From: Epiperipatus broadwayi
Taxonomy: Eukaryota > Onychophora > Udeonychophora > Euonychophora > Peripatidae
Assembly (NCBI GenBank): GCA_028023455.1
Contig: JAQFVV010012396.1
Coordinates: forward strand, 10,458,085 to 10,522,084
Direction: 5' to 3'
DNA length: 64,000 nucleotides
Shown here: positions 23,855 through 35,134 of the stretch, piece by piece
How positions within the stretch are numbered: the first letter of the stretch is position 1
Layout: every line of letters begins with the position of its first letter
Translations under genes and position numbers: made by a program
Notes under the pieces: generated by a model
Databases searched by the model: none
What the model was told of the DNA's origin: nothing
What the model saw: the letters and a program-made list of their open reading frames with translations, nothing else

Positions 23855-26778
23855 TTATTGTTGGAATTGCATTTTTTTGTCTACCTGGAGAATTTTTGCC
23901 ATTGTTGTGTCTTTCTGATGGTAATTATTTATCATTATTTGTCTTACCCTTTCCAATCCCAGACAATCACTTAGAAAATGATATTGTGTTTCTTCTTCTC
24001 TTTGGCACAACCTGCACAGTGGGTCTATTTTCATAAAGAACCTTTTAAAATGAATGAAGTGGTTTGTAGGCAAGCTATTCAGATTTACTTTGACTATGAA
24101 GTTGAAGAATTTAGGTTCCAGGTACCATTTTTTATATTTTTTAGAAGCTGTACATTATTTCAAGGACCATTTTGTTGTTATCTTGTTGTGTCTGCTCTAT
24201 TAGTGTATGTGCCAGTATGTGTATTTAATTGGGTTAGGATTATTTTGTCCCTTTGATTTCTTATGCTATCTAAAAGTGTGGCTATATAGTTGTCTTTGGG
24301 AGGTGGTCAGTCAGTGGGTATTATATCTATTATTTTTGGAATATTTGGAAACTTTGTAAACATTGTGATCAGCAGGTTTATTATTTTTTTATGTGTAAAA
24401 AGAAATTGTATATAGCTCAAACCCATTTAGTTTTTTGGGTTGGATTAATTGCCTCATTGAGATGGCTACCATCTTTTTATTCCAAAGTAGTTTATTGCAC
24501 AGGGAGTTTATTGTTGATATGAATTTTTTGGTAAACTTTATCACTGGTAGGTAGTTTGTGATTTTTGTTATTATCAGTTGGTTGAAGAGAGTAACCTTTG
24601 AGTATAGAGAAAGGTATGATTTAGCAAGTGAGACTGTGATTCTTTCTGTTTGTGTTAAGATTTTGTCTTGTATTGTTCTTCTCATCTGCTCCATTCCCAA
24701 ATGAAATGGGAAATCCAGAAACTTATTTGGTTTTCCTTGATATATTTGTGTGTTGGTTTTCCCAGTAAAAATTGACCACACAGCTGATTTATTAGTATTT
24801 ATTTTCAGATGAAATTTTGTTGTATAATCTTCTATTATTTTTTGAAGTGTATGTAGTTGTTTCTTTGAAGTTAGATGAACCGTAATGTCATCCATATACA
24901 GGGTATGTAAATATTGGTATTTGTATTCCTTGTAATTTTTCCTTGATTTTTTCAAGTAGAGGGTTTATGTATAGTGTGAAGAATAGTGTACTTACTGGAG
25001 ATCCCTGGGTAATGGATTAGTTATGGTAGAAAGTGGGTGATGTTCTTCCATTTAACGTAATATGTATCTCCCTATTTAGGAGTAGGTTAGCTATCATGTA
25101 TAAGATTGTTCTTGGTATTTTTTTTTTTTTTAATTGATTGATCAGTTTTTTGTTAATGGGGACAGAGTCAAAGGCACTCTCAAAATCCAATTGTACTACC
25201 ATGGGCCCTTGTTTTTTTATTGTTGAGTTTACTTATTGTTTTAAATATTAGAGCTTCTTGGCTTGTTGAAGACCTTTTTTTAGCATATTGATGTTTGGAT
25301 ATTATTGGTAAGATATAGGGTTCTATCTTTTCTTTTAGTACTTTTTTTAGTATTTTGATTCCCAATGGCTCCATTGAAATGGGTCTTAAATTTGTAATTT
25401 CTAAGATGGATTCTATTTTTTTCATGAAAGGGACCATTGATATCAGGATTAGACCTTGTATGTTATATAATTTTTGTGAAAGTTGATTTGCTAGTTGACA
25501 TAGTAATTTATTTATAAATTGACTTAGGTGAGATAGTACAAATTTTGGGATCCCAAGTGGTCCTAGGTGACAAGTACTTTGTAATTTTATGAGTATTCTT
25601 GCAAAATCTTCTATTTTATAGGGAGTTTCGTTTTCTGTTTTTCTAAAGCAATTTTCTGGGATCTTCCATTGGTTGCTTGTTGTGAGTTTACTTCTGAAGT
25701 ATTGAAAGATGGGTTCTATCATGTTATAGCCTGTTATCACTTTATTTCCTGTTTTAATTGCCATAGGTACTTTGTTAGTTGATGGGTATCCTAATGTCCA
25801 TCTAATGTAACCACGAGTCCAAGTATACTGTTCTGTTAAACATATTTTTTTCTTTTTAATGGCAGTATATTGTTTTAATTGGTTACATGTTTGATTGTAT
25901 AACTGTGTAAGTTTAACAATGATTTCTACCAATATTATGAGTTTTGTTGGTGGAGTTGTTTTTTGTGTAATATGATTGATATTATAAGATATGGTTTCCG
26001 TGAAAGCTATATATTTTGTTATTGAGTCAAGATCCATTTGATTTAGTTTGTTTATTGCTATGTATATTTCTGAGAAAAAAACTTCCTGTGTATTGATTGG
26101 CTGTAGACTTCTTATGGTTTTCTGTAGGTAGTATTTTTGGTTATAGTTTGTATCTAAATTTATTTTTATTATTTGCATTGCATTATCTGAGAAATGTGTG
26201 GGGGATAGACTCATTTCTATTGTTTGATGTAGCATTGGGAAATAGAACATCAGGTCTATCAGAGTTCTCTATCTGCTGTTATAGAAGGATATGGAGTTTG
26301 GTGGTAGGAATCCTTCTCTACTCATAAGTAGTATTACTAATTGGTGAATCCACTTTTTAACAAACTTTTGGTAGCTCATGTTAAAATCCCCTGTTAATAT
26401 TGTTGGGTAAGGGTTGTTTGCTAGCATTGAGCTTATTGTTGCAATTATTCTATTGATTATACTTGGCCCTGGTGAATATATACATATATGATAATGATTG
26501 AGAGATTTTTATGGTAAAATGTGATTATTAAGTTTGAGTCTATGTAGATTATTTTGGAAGTAGTAAAGGGATAATTCTGGCTTATATATATTCCTGTCCT
26601 ACTGGCTGGCGCAGATGAGTCTCTTGAGCATGCACAATATTTTTGATCTGTTATGTATTTTGGTTTCAAGGAGCTCTAAGATATTTGGTTGTATGATTTG
26701 TATCCATTTGTTTATATTCTGTATTTTTGTCCTGGAGTTTATACCTCTTACATTAACTGTGGCTACCTTTATAATCAT
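23855..26778 (-). pseudogene. LINE ORF2: AP-endonuclease, reverse transcriptase, Cys/His knuckle (broken)
   Basis: The ATG at 26778 is chosen because ATVNVRGINSR-like text, the N terminus of an AP-type endonuclease, follows at once. A TGDFN endonuclease motif lies near 26385-26400. RT fingers run through the long open segment 25180-26250 (NLRPISMEPLG near 25360-25395). Palm motif A LDFESAFDS is at about 25164-25190, motif B QGSPVSTLFF near 24985-25015, and catalytic YMDD at 24887-24898. The knuckle CRLCQREEETQYHFLSDC is at about 23960-24015, with stop at 23855. The frame shifts near 26460, 25211, 24955 and 24380, several of them in A runs. An in-frame TAA lies at 25017-25019. Intact, it would be about 970 residues and would nick DNA and prime reverse transcription. 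Confidence 0.85.
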
Positions 26779-27399
26779 GCTGGTTCCTGACTTATAGATT
26801 TTTTGCTTTGAGTTGTGTTGACTACTTTATTTATTTTTTGTTGATATTGTCTCTGTGTCTGTATCTTTGTTTTTTTAAACTTGGTGTTGTTTGTGGGTTG
26901 TAGATGTCTGTGTTTATCTACCTGTGTTTAAAATGATCACTTTCACTGTCGTATTCTGAATCACTCGTTCATCATGTTTCCATTTCTATATTCTTTTCTT
27001 TTTCTTGAACTTTTCTTTTTGTTGATTAGAGTTCTTTTCCATTAGTTTTGATTTTTTTAATTTCTCTTTTTCTTTTGCTTTCTTTTGTTATATTCTCAAT
27101 TGCTGGAAGGCTTTTTGCAATTTTATTCATGATTTCAGTAGTTGTCTTGTTTGGAATTCTGTGTTTGTCTTAGCCAGAGATATATGTTTTATTTTCTATT
27201 GCTTTTGTTGTGTCATCTTTGATTTTTTTTCCATTAGACTGTGAGTCTTAATTTTTATCTTTTATTTCCATTTCAATTATTTGTTCTGTGTTTACAGATG
27301 TACAAGTGTTTGCATTTTTATTTTTCTCTGTTGTTGTATTAATTTTGTTTAAGTTGAGTTTTTGAAGGTGTGGATTTAGCTGTTGTGTGTTATTATCTG

Positions 27400-28291
27400 T
27401 GTTTACTGTAATTTTTTCTTGATTTTTCCCTTACAAACAGATGCTATGTGTCCTCTTTTTCCACATGCAAAACATCTTGGTTCTGAGCCCTCTTATATAC
27501 AGATGAAGTGTGGCTTCTTAGTCCGTGATATGTGTTGGGATGTTTTCTGGCTCTATGTCTTTGTGTAATTTACTTTGTATTTATAGCTGTTTGATAATAT
27601 TGGGATTGCTGCTTCTTTGATATAGATTTGTTGGAAAAACATTACTTTTCCAAAAGGGTTCATCATCTCCTTTGAAAGTTATGTAGATTGTACCCAAAGT
27701 AGGTATTTTATCACTCCGGTTATATTTTTATATTTGTTTTGATCAACTTGTATTACTGCAAAATTTCCGATTGTTTTAATTTTTTTTAAAACTCTTCTAT
27801 TTGTTTGCTGCTTTTGAATTCTAGTGCCACATATCTATTATTGGGATGGTCAGCTATACAACTGACTGAGTTGATAATTTTATTTTTTTCTAGTGCTTCA
27901 AGTAGAAGTGGCTTAGGGAAAATATATAGTGAGCAGTGATTGTCTGTTGCTACTAACACTATTGAGTTGTCCATGAAGAATCTTTTAAACATTGTAAAGA
28001 GTGTCCGAGGGATCGTGTTGTTGAAATTTTCCCCAATTGTTTCTAGCATTTCATCTGACCATTCTGTGAGTGGGGGGGGGGTAATGTTTGATCTTGTTCC
28101 GATATATTTAGATTCTTTAAATCTTCCGCTGTAGTTCTTCTGAATCTGTAGGATTTACTCTGATTTGCGTTAGCACTAGACCCTTGCAATAATACTAGAT
28201 TTTTTTGCAATTGTAGATATGTGTTACTTAGACCCTGTGCTGAGTTGGCTGCTAGACTGTAATTTTTATCAGTCTTCATAATGTTACTCAT
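27400..28291 (-). pseudogene. LINE ORF1: nucleic-acid-binding protein with CCHC knuckle (broken)
   Basis: The first ATG of the open segment is at 28291. Residues 1-70 are Ser/Asn/Gln-rich. The frame is lost at a run of ten G (28072-28081; C on the coding strand) and resumes in another frame at 28049 as a segment containing PRTLFTMFKRFFMDNSIVLV. It is lost again near 27785 in an A run. Downstream, CFACGKRGHIASVC near 27435-27480 is a perfect CX2CX4HX4C zinc knuckle. ORF1 proteins of this kind bind the LINE RNA as a ribonucleoprotein; an RRM-like fold between the breaks is plausible but unproved. The C-terminal end is not defined because of frame breaks. Confidence 0.75.
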
Positions 28292-28655
28292 TAAAACTTT
28301 TTTTCTTTTTTTATTATATATGGTAACTGTTTCTTAATTGTACTTTTAACAACTCTATAATTGATTTATTGTTGTCTTCTATTTTAAAACTTTTTCGTTA
28401 GTTCAAAAAACATGTTATTTTGAACCTCTATTATTTTTCGGCCATGTCTCTATCACAGTATTAGATAATCATTTGCTTTTCCTACTGAATTGTCTTAAAA
28501 ACTTTACTATTTATCTTCTTAATCAAAAGGTTATGTTTGGGCTACTTAGTGTGCGATTATTAATCAGAAAAAAACATAATTTTGATGTTTTTGATTTATA
28601 AAAGGTTAGAGCTAAATTAGCTTACCTTTATGTAGGAGAGTACCTAGGTGGTGTT

Positions 28656-28671
28656 AGCACCAGGAACATTA
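28656..28671 (+). repeat. Target-site duplication, right copy
   Basis: Identical to 23312-23327, on the 5' side of the LINE. Confidence 0.92.
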
Positions 28672-28897
28672 AATAACAAAAAGCTTCAGTGTTGTCATAT
28701 CTTAAATTGAGTTAAGCACTTTCAATATCTTGGTTATATCATATTCATAGCAATAGTTAGTGGACAGGAGAGTAATGGGTATAAATAGGATGTAAATTGT
28801 ATCCAAATGAATTAGATAGTCCACTTTTTACAAAGGGGGAATTGGAATCCCTTTTTATTTATGGAGTTTGAGTTATTGGCGATGTACCATGTCTCCT

Positions 28898-29116
28898 TTA
28901 TCTTATGCTTAGAGTAATTTCATTTGATGTGCACAATGCTGGCTGATGTAGGCTCAAATGTAGGGCTAATTGTATTTTGATGTTCCAGAAATATGGATTG
29001 TGTTCTGGATAGTTTTTAGTTTTTTTGTAGGGATACTGGTGTTGGGACAATCTTGTTTCAAGACTGGTGTGTGCTTCTCCATGGTAGACTGCATTTTTGT
29101 TATTATATACCATCAA
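28898..29116 (-). pseudogene. Possible GIY-YIG endonuclease remnant (Penelope-like)
   Basis: The minus-strand 72-codon frame holds AVYHGEAHTSLETRLSQHQ. It resembles the YIGET-(R/T)SLETRL-EH block of GIY-YIG domains, with the second Tyr-Ile changed to Tyr-His. The catalytic Arg of TRL is kept. The rest of the frame is not recognisable. It lies just upstream of the LINE insertion site. The match is short, so the call is weak. Confidence 0.3.
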
Positions 29117-29119
29117 TAA

Positions 29120-29589
29120 ACAATTGCATAGAATTATAGGACTTCAGATTAAAATTAATACAGGAGATATAAATGAAATATATTACTTCCAGTTTTTAAT
29201 CCCAAGTTATCATTGATAAAGACAAAATGCAAAAATTGTCTATGAATGGGAATTTAAATGCACTACCATTTGGTAATCAGTGATTACTCGAATTTACAAT
29301 GAAAGGTACTAGAGTAATCTAAAGAGTCAAATAAAGTTGTATTGGTATTGACATTTGTTGACCAAAGAAAAAGGTGCACATGGTATAAAAAGAGAGGTTA
29401 TTAAAATGTATAATTTCTGACTTAAGGTCATATTTATATAACTATACATGCAGTTTGGCTTGGATTTAAAACCATAAAGTTTTTTGAATTTCAAGCTTTT
29501 GACTTATAAGTATTGCTAGATGCATCTAGCAAAAGGCAAAATTCAGAAAACAATTAGGATGGAGATTTTCACTACTATCTGATAAAAAG
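29120..29589. other. Spacer, no gene seen
   Basis: Moderately AT-rich sequence with no motif I can name. Confidence 0.4.
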
Positions 29590-30110
29590 CAATTAGAATA
29601 GGAGACTGGTGTTAAATGAAAAATGGTTGTTTTCTCTTAGCGTGTTGAAACCGCTTAGAGGGCATAATTTCTATGCAAATGCACAGAAATATGCTGTTCC
29701 AACAGCACAGAAGTAGGATGTTTATTCTGTGGCAGTGGCCACTTATTATGAACTTTATGTTATGCAGTTTCTATGAACAATTTCATTGTATATTTCGCTA
29801 TGGTATTTTGTGAGGGTGTCTGTAATTGAGACTGTCAAAAGTCTTCAAATTCGCATGCCCAAGTCATTATTTTCCAAATCCAATGATGTAGTATGAGGTA
29901 ATAAAAATTGTGGAAACTTTGCCCCGGAGACAAGGGTGTCACTTTAATCAATTGTCAAAGGGGAGGTGAAAGCGTGATTTTTACGAAATCACACTAAAAG
30001 TCACGTTTGTGTGAGATAAATCGTGAGACCAATCGAAAATATCGGCTTTATTTTTGGCCCCGATGTTGTTTTGAATAAATTCTTTCTTTTTATTCTTATT
30101 AAAATTACAA
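29590..30110. promoter_or_regulatory. Higher-complexity non-coding island (candidate conserved element)
   Basis: About 520 bp with few homopolymers and no ORF. It includes ATGCAAAT (octamer-type word) near 29673, a near-palindrome CTTTAATCAATTGTCAAAG (29942-29960), GTGATTT-N5-AAATCAC (29974-29992) and GGCCCCGATG near 30056. The word GCCCCGATG also opens the island at 20.9 kb. Nothing ties it to a transposon family. A distal regulatory element is the most economical reading, but it is inference from texture only. Confidence 0.35.
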
Positions 30111-30885
30111 ATTATATTTGCGTGGCCACATGATATTTTCTAGCTTCTGTTAACCAGCATTATTAATGAAACAGCAAGCATATTTATTTTGATTTAATAA
30201 TACTCAATTATTGTTGCTTAAATAAACTCCAATAATTATGGAAATTAATGCATTGTGCAATTTCTCAAAGATTTAATAACTATTTTTTTCTATAATTTCA
30301 ATTAAGATTTCTATTTTAATTCTAAATTTTGTAAATTTAGCATTTGTATGAAAAATTATAATAACACTAAAAGTCATAATAGAGACTTCCATTAAACTGT
30401 CCTACTCTCATTAAATCAATTGATCTCCTGCAAACCAAAGAAATTCTGTCTTCTTATTAAAAAAATCTTATTGAAGGACAACCTAACAAATAATTATTTT
30501 TTTTTTTAGCTTTTTCCAGTGAAGATGTTTGACATATCTCTTTCTCATTTGCAGATTATGGAAGTACTTCCTTAATAATAAAAACAGTTATGATGGATAT
30601 AAAGATGACTTCTAGTGCTATAATGTTTGAAAATGATAAGTTTTAAATTTGTAAATACATTTTTTTTTTGCTCTTACAAATATATCTACAAATCATGTTT
30701 TCCTGAAGGTTTGTGATAATGATGTTTTAGTTGTATTTATTGTTTGGACTATTTCCATCATCTAATATGAGTATTGAATGTCTTTAGAAAAATTTAACTT
30801 TATTTAAATATTCCAAATACATTCAACTGTTAGTAATAGCATGTCAAACAGGTTAGTATGTGCACAATTTTTTGAAAGGTATTAT
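30111..30885. other. AT-rich DNA without recognisable genes
   Basis: Nothing recognisable. Confidence 0.45.
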
Positions 30886-30889
30886 TCTC

Positions 30890-31013
30890 CCCTCTTCTTT
30901 AGATGTTGCTGCCCTGACCAGTGACAATACTAGCATGGGAATTGAACTTGGACCCTTAGATTCTTGATTATTGAATTTTAAGGTAATCATCTAACCAACT
31001 GAGCCATCCTGCC
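30890..31013 (-). mobile_element. tRNA-derived SINE (head and body)
   Basis: On the minus strand it starts GGCAGGATGGCTCAGTTGG, with a clear A box (complement of 30995-31005). The B-box-like GGTCCAAGTTCAATTCC follows (complement of 30938-30954). The A-to-B spacing and absence of a cloverleaf acceptor show it is not a working tRNA gene. The body continues to a GTCACTGGTCAGGGCAGCAAC block. No target-site duplication or tail was identified. Confidence 0.75.
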
Positions 31014-31079
31014 AAAGGCAATAGTCAATAGAAATTTTATATACTTATCTACAAGGTTCCTCCTGATTTCCCTATTTAT

Positions 31080-31316
31080 CAAGAGCAAAGTTGATTAGTG
31101 GTTTGCATATATTATATATAGTCATACTAGATTGACTTATGGGATTGTTTGCTATTGTCATATCAGCAGCTTTTATATTTTCTTCTTTGTATCTTTTTTT
31201 CTCTATCCAATATTTTTGTGTTTTCCCAATTAAATATATATTCATTGATATATACATGGACTGCTATCTTAGACTCATCTATTTTCTCTCTTCTAATCAT
31301 CAATTTGTGTTCTTGA
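31080..31316 (-). pseudogene. Penelope-like element, C-terminal half of GIY-YIG domain
   Basis: Minus-strand frames at 31163-31396 read QEHKLMIRREKIDESKIAVH and then NWENTKILDREKKIQRRKYK. This is the second half of Penelope-type GIY-YIG endonucleases, where EHK, AVAEH, W-KILDRE and RR-KE are family landmarks. The first half is missing: upstream of QEHK on this strand the sequence turns into the inverted partner at 31320-31465. Confidence 0.7.
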
Positions 31317-31319
31317 AAT

Positions 31320-31465
31320 GCTGAAAAGAAAAAAGTGCATCTATGAAATACCCTTTGAATGTGGAAGAATATATATTGGTGAGAACAGTCATCCAATTGA
31401 AAAGCATTTGCAAGAACACAAACTGATGATTAGAAGAGAAACAGATGTGTTTAAACAATAAATAC
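31320..31465 (+). pseudogene. Penelope-like element, N-terminal half of GIY-YIG domain
   Basis: The plus strand from 31335 reads CIYEIPFECGRIYIGENSH, the YxIPCxCGxxYIGET start of the GIY-YIG nuclease. It runs on through LQEHKLMIRRE to a stop near 31462. The EHK segment (about 31408-31441) is an almost perfect inverted repeat of 31288-31316, so the two half-domains meet head to head. Together they cover the domain once with the EHK block duplicated. Confidence 0.7.
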
Positions 31466-31469
31466 ATGC

Positions 31470-31895
31470 CTACAAATAAGTTATGAAATGGGGAAAAAGC
31501 AACATCATAAATAGTTTATAAATAATTGGTGCAATCATGACTATCTTTGCATGTAAAAGCCTCCATTTTATTTTGCCCTAATTCTTATATTATTTGAAAG
31601 GATTCTTGATTGAGTATCCAGAAAATGCAGCTTGATTTAAAACTATATTTTGTGTTAATGGTAAATCTAATTTTATATTTTTTTGTGAGGCAGCTGATCT
31701 CATATCTAATGAAGGTATATATGAATGAATGAGAGGCTCCTGTAATTACCTATACCAAATGTTAGTATGAGCAGTTTTTTTTTCCAAAGAAGATCACAGT
31801 ATTCATCAATGGAATAATTTAGTGTGAAAATTAGTGTGTCCTTAGAATATTTGTACCACAATCTCAAATAATGCCACTTTTCTAGATATATTGTT
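31470..31895. other. Spacer, probably decayed element flank
   Basis: No motif is recognisable; it could be further Penelope or LINE sequence too decayed to read. Confidence 0.35.
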
Positions 31896-31899
31896 TCAA

Positions 31900-33060
31900 A
31901 AATTACTTCATATCTTTGATAGATGAAAGAGATAAATTAGGCTACAAGTCAAGATCACCAAGTAGTATGTGATAGGATTATGATATTATTTTGTTGCAGA
32001 AAATTATAACCAATTTATAAGATATTGTTTAGATAAAAAGTTGAATGTACTATCATTGAGAGTTAAGATGTAATCTTTGAAAAATATTTCCATATTTATT
32101 CTTATTAAAAATACTTTTGTATTTCTAGGAATGACATCGTTTGTAATGTAAAGCAATAATACCACCAGTTCCTGTGTTCTGATTTAATTTTTCCATTGGA
32201 GAAATTTTGTTATGTAAATTAGTGGTTTTTATGCATTTAGAAATTTTATTGATTTTAAGAAAGAAATAACTTTTCTTAACAGAATTATAAACTAAAGTTA
32301 GATCAATAAAAGTACAGATTTTAATTTTAACATTGTTTTCGATTTGAATTGTTCTAAGGAACTTCAGTTGCCCTAATCCAGCCTAATTTGAAAATAGATG
32401 GTTTTCAATTAGGTATTATTCTTACTAAAATTAAACTTTTTAAAGCTTGCAGAGAATATGAAGTAGTGATATTGGATGGTAACTTTGGGTCATTGTTAGA
32501 TTTATTAAGTTTTAAGATTTATAATTTTGCATTCATGCTAAATTTTTAGAATAGTTCATGTATTAATAGTTATTGAATAACTTTGCTAACCATGCTTTAG
32601 CTTTAGTTGTTAAAATGTTTAAAACCTCTGGAAATATTATAATGGCTAGTAGGACTTTTTCAAATTTAAAACAATCAAAAGCAAATTTACCAATTTCTAA
32701 GATTCTTATTAGACCAACATTGTGAAAGGAATCTTGCATTTCTATTTTAATAATGCTTTTTTTACTTGTGTCTGGAATTAAAAATTTGAAATTTAAAATT
32801 GACAATATCATTAGAAATGATAATTGTAGTTCTTTTAGGCGTGCTTTAGGCCTTTCAATTAGATTCTGTAAAGTTTTTTTTTTTTTTTTTAATGGTCCTT
32901 TTACATTTTTTTTTAAAACAATCTCAAAAGATTTTATAAGTTTGTCAGCACATTCTGAATCTTCAATAAATAATTATTTACCATAAAAAACATTGTTGAT
33001 TTTATTTCAGTCTGAAATGAATTACTTTCTATATCTTCTTTGAAAATTGAATTTTTAGGA
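31900..33060 (-). pseudogene. Decayed reverse transcriptase, CR1/Jockey-like LINE
   Basis: Minus-strand fragments in order: PEVLNILTTKAKAWLAKLFNNY (ending about 32563; pre-RT finger region), then HPISLLHILCKL near 32460-32500, the YRPISLL block of RT motif 2. STFIDLTLVYNSV near 32270-32320 is motif A with its Asp. The segment below 32240 is too decayed to show motif B or C. The same family probably gave the 8.3-8.7 kb fragment. The element is 5'-truncated and full of stops. A poly-T run near 32876-32890 marks further decay. Confidence 0.65.
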
Positions 33061-33689
33061 AGCTATAGTAATAAGGTTTTTAAATATATCATAATAAGAG
33101 GTAATGGATCATATTCAATATATTTCTCTCCAATTAGTTATTTTTAAATTCTGTCTCAAGACTAAGTAGTTTTACAACTATGCAAATGTTAATTCCAAGA
33201 GTAATTAAATTAAATGAAGTCACATTAATAATATATATTTTTATTAATAAATTTTTATTTATATTCTTAAATATTATTATTATTAGAACCTTATTTATTT
33301 ATTGTTTCTAGTATGAAATAATGATAATAAACAATTACAATAATAATTTTAAAAAATCTACAGCATCATGCACAAATGTACATACATACATTTATAATAT
33401 AAGACAAAGTAACAAATAATAAAACATTGTAATTAACTCCACAAATACCATACATATATATAATCGCCCTCTCAAATATGATATTTCAGCAACACCTGTG
33501 AATAAATATAAAATCTGAACTTCAAACAATTGTCTCAAAAGAATAAAAATATTAAAGTATAACAGTGATAATATATTATCACTGTTATACTTCATTATTT
33601 TTATTATAATTTTATTACAATAATTATTCTATAATGTACATTTTATTTCATATATGTATAAATATATAAATAAAAAATATAGCTAGCTT
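33061..33689. other. AT-rich spacer with one perfect palindrome
   Basis: Apart from the 38-bp palindrome listed separately, only AT-rich sequence. The minus-strand frame at 33392-33595 runs into the palindrome and looks fortuitous. Confidence 0.45.
33555..33592. repeat. Perfect 38-bp palindrome
   Basis: AAGTATAACAGTGATAAT is followed by AT and by its exact reverse complement, with no spacer. The DNA could extrude as a hairpin. No matching copies were seen elsewhere. Confidence 0.95.
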
Positions 33690-35130
33690 AGAGCATAACT
33701 GCCATTTTGAATCAGAATGGCACACATGTTATAATCTGAATGTAGTTTTTATTTATATATGGATTTTTGGAACTAATTTCAGCATTTTTGCATATATATA
33801 TAATCAAAACTACCGAAAATCCAAAATTCAACCAGACCAGCATAAAAATAATATTAAAACGCAACCAAAGGTTTATATATATATATTGTACCGGATCGAT
33901 CCACAGAATGAACTTACTTACATGTATATATGTTTTGGCTGGTTTCAAACTTCTTCATAATACATTTATAACCTTATTTAATTATAAATGTTACGTGAAC
34001 GAACCGGCACGTTTGAGCAAAATGGGAGATATTATTGATAGCTTTAACTATCAACAATGGCCCACCTCGGCTGCTAGATTCAAACCCCGACTATCCAAAC
34101 TTTATTTGTTTTGGAGTAAACCCCGAGTGCCAGCTAGTCTCAGACTAACGTATTTGGTCAGTAGGCTCATAATCCAGCACTCGAAACGATCCCAAAACTA
34201 GCCCAGTCTAATTTTAATCAATAATAAAATATAGTTTAATTAGTGGTGATTGAATTGATAAAAAATTGGTAAAGAATAGGTAAAAGAGATTGAAAAAAAG
34301 AGATTTATAAAAAGAATTGACCGACAAAGTTTAAGTTTTAAAGACCATTTATTTTAATTAACATTTACTAATTTGAAACATTTTCTAAATCTAATATAAC
34401 ACATGCACATTTTAATTTAACACAATATAATATGTCTTATGAGCAAGCAAAATAATATTTGACATTGATAAATTATCTAACATTCGCAAACACGCACATC
34501 AATAGTTCATTTTATGCATGCTTAAGAGTTCAAATTACTTGTCTCTGTAGGATTTACGAATTACAGCGGTGGCTACTATGTATAAATGAGAATAATAAAA
34601 TGTTTTACCTAGGATTTTTGGAACGTGGATATTGCTTGTTGTTGGCTGCTTCTGATGGAGTATATCTAACTGGTTAGATTTGATGTTTCTTGAGGAGATT
34701 TGATGCTAATCCATTGGTTTTATTCTTGGAGACAGTTGAATATTGACGGAGGATTTCTGAGCTGTTATGCAGACATTATTTCACGGGCAGGTCTTGATGA
34801 TCTTGTTGGACTAAAGGGCTGAAGTAAGAGTGTATATTCCCAAAAGCTGCTCAGCACTGCATTTCTGTTTCTGGATGCATAATATAAACTGCACTGTTAT
34901 CTGAACTGAAACAAGACTGACATTGAAAACTAGGCTGAAACTGAACGTCCGATAAAAATCTGGCTATTTATATATGTGAAGTGTTTTTGTTTTAATATTC
35001 CCCGGTAATGTGTGTTGTCGAAATTCCTTTAGTAACTAATCCTTTGCCAACGTGTTTTTGAAGATTGTTTAATTAGTAGTAGCCATCACAAACGTGTTGT
35101 TTTTATCTCTTTAATTAGTAGCCCACCGCT
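33690..35130. other. Unassigned region of higher sequence complexity
   Basis: From about 33970 to 35120 GC is visibly higher than in the flanks, with blocks such as GAACGAACCGGCACG and AGCACTCGAAACGATCCC. A 144-codon plus-strand frame at 33767-34201 has no recognisable domain and its first third is TA-repeat translation. Near 35080-35130 a TAATTAGTAG-AGCC word occurs twice, amid GTGTGTTGTCG-like text. It may be the non-coding part (LTR or UTR) of a transposon whose coding part is absent. I could not find terminal repeats. Confidence 0.4.
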
Positions 35131-35134
35131 GTGT

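Larger units (their letters stand above)
23328..28655 (-). mobile_element. Complete L1/Tx1-like non-LTR retrotransposon
   Basis: The 5328-bp element is bounded by a perfect 16-bp target-site duplication and is inserted on the minus strand (5' end at 28655). In order it holds a roughly 365-bp 5' UTR, ORF1 with a CCHC zinc knuckle, ORF2 with an AP-endonuclease (GDFN), RT (LDFESAFDS, QGSPVS, YMDD) and a C-terminal Cys/His knuckle. A roughly 525-bp 3' UTR ends with AATAAA 15 bases before the end. Both ORFs are broken, mostly by slips in A or C homopolymers. Two ORFs plus the C-terminal knuckle place it with the L1/Tx1-like group; the exact clade is inference. A full-length copy with an intact duplication argues for a fairly recent insertion, or for assembly errors behind some breaks. 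Confidence 0.88.

Noticed and set aside
23978-24256. Plus-strand frames across 23.9-28.1 kb
   Set aside because: They are shadows of the minus-strand LINE.
24887-24898. YMDD as a sign of a retrovirus or hepadnavirus-like sequence
   Set aside because: The AP-endonuclease, C-terminal knuckle, absence of LTRs, protease and integrase, and the 16-bp duplication show a non-LTR retrotransposon.
30890-31013. A tRNA gene on the minus strand
   Set aside because: A and B boxes are present, but the A-to-B spacing is off and no acceptor stem or cloverleaf can be drawn; it is a SINE head.
33767-34201. 144-codon open frame, the second longest intact plus-strand frame
   Set aside because: No recognisable domain or splice pattern; the N-terminal third is TA-repeat translation. 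Kept only as part of an unassigned block.
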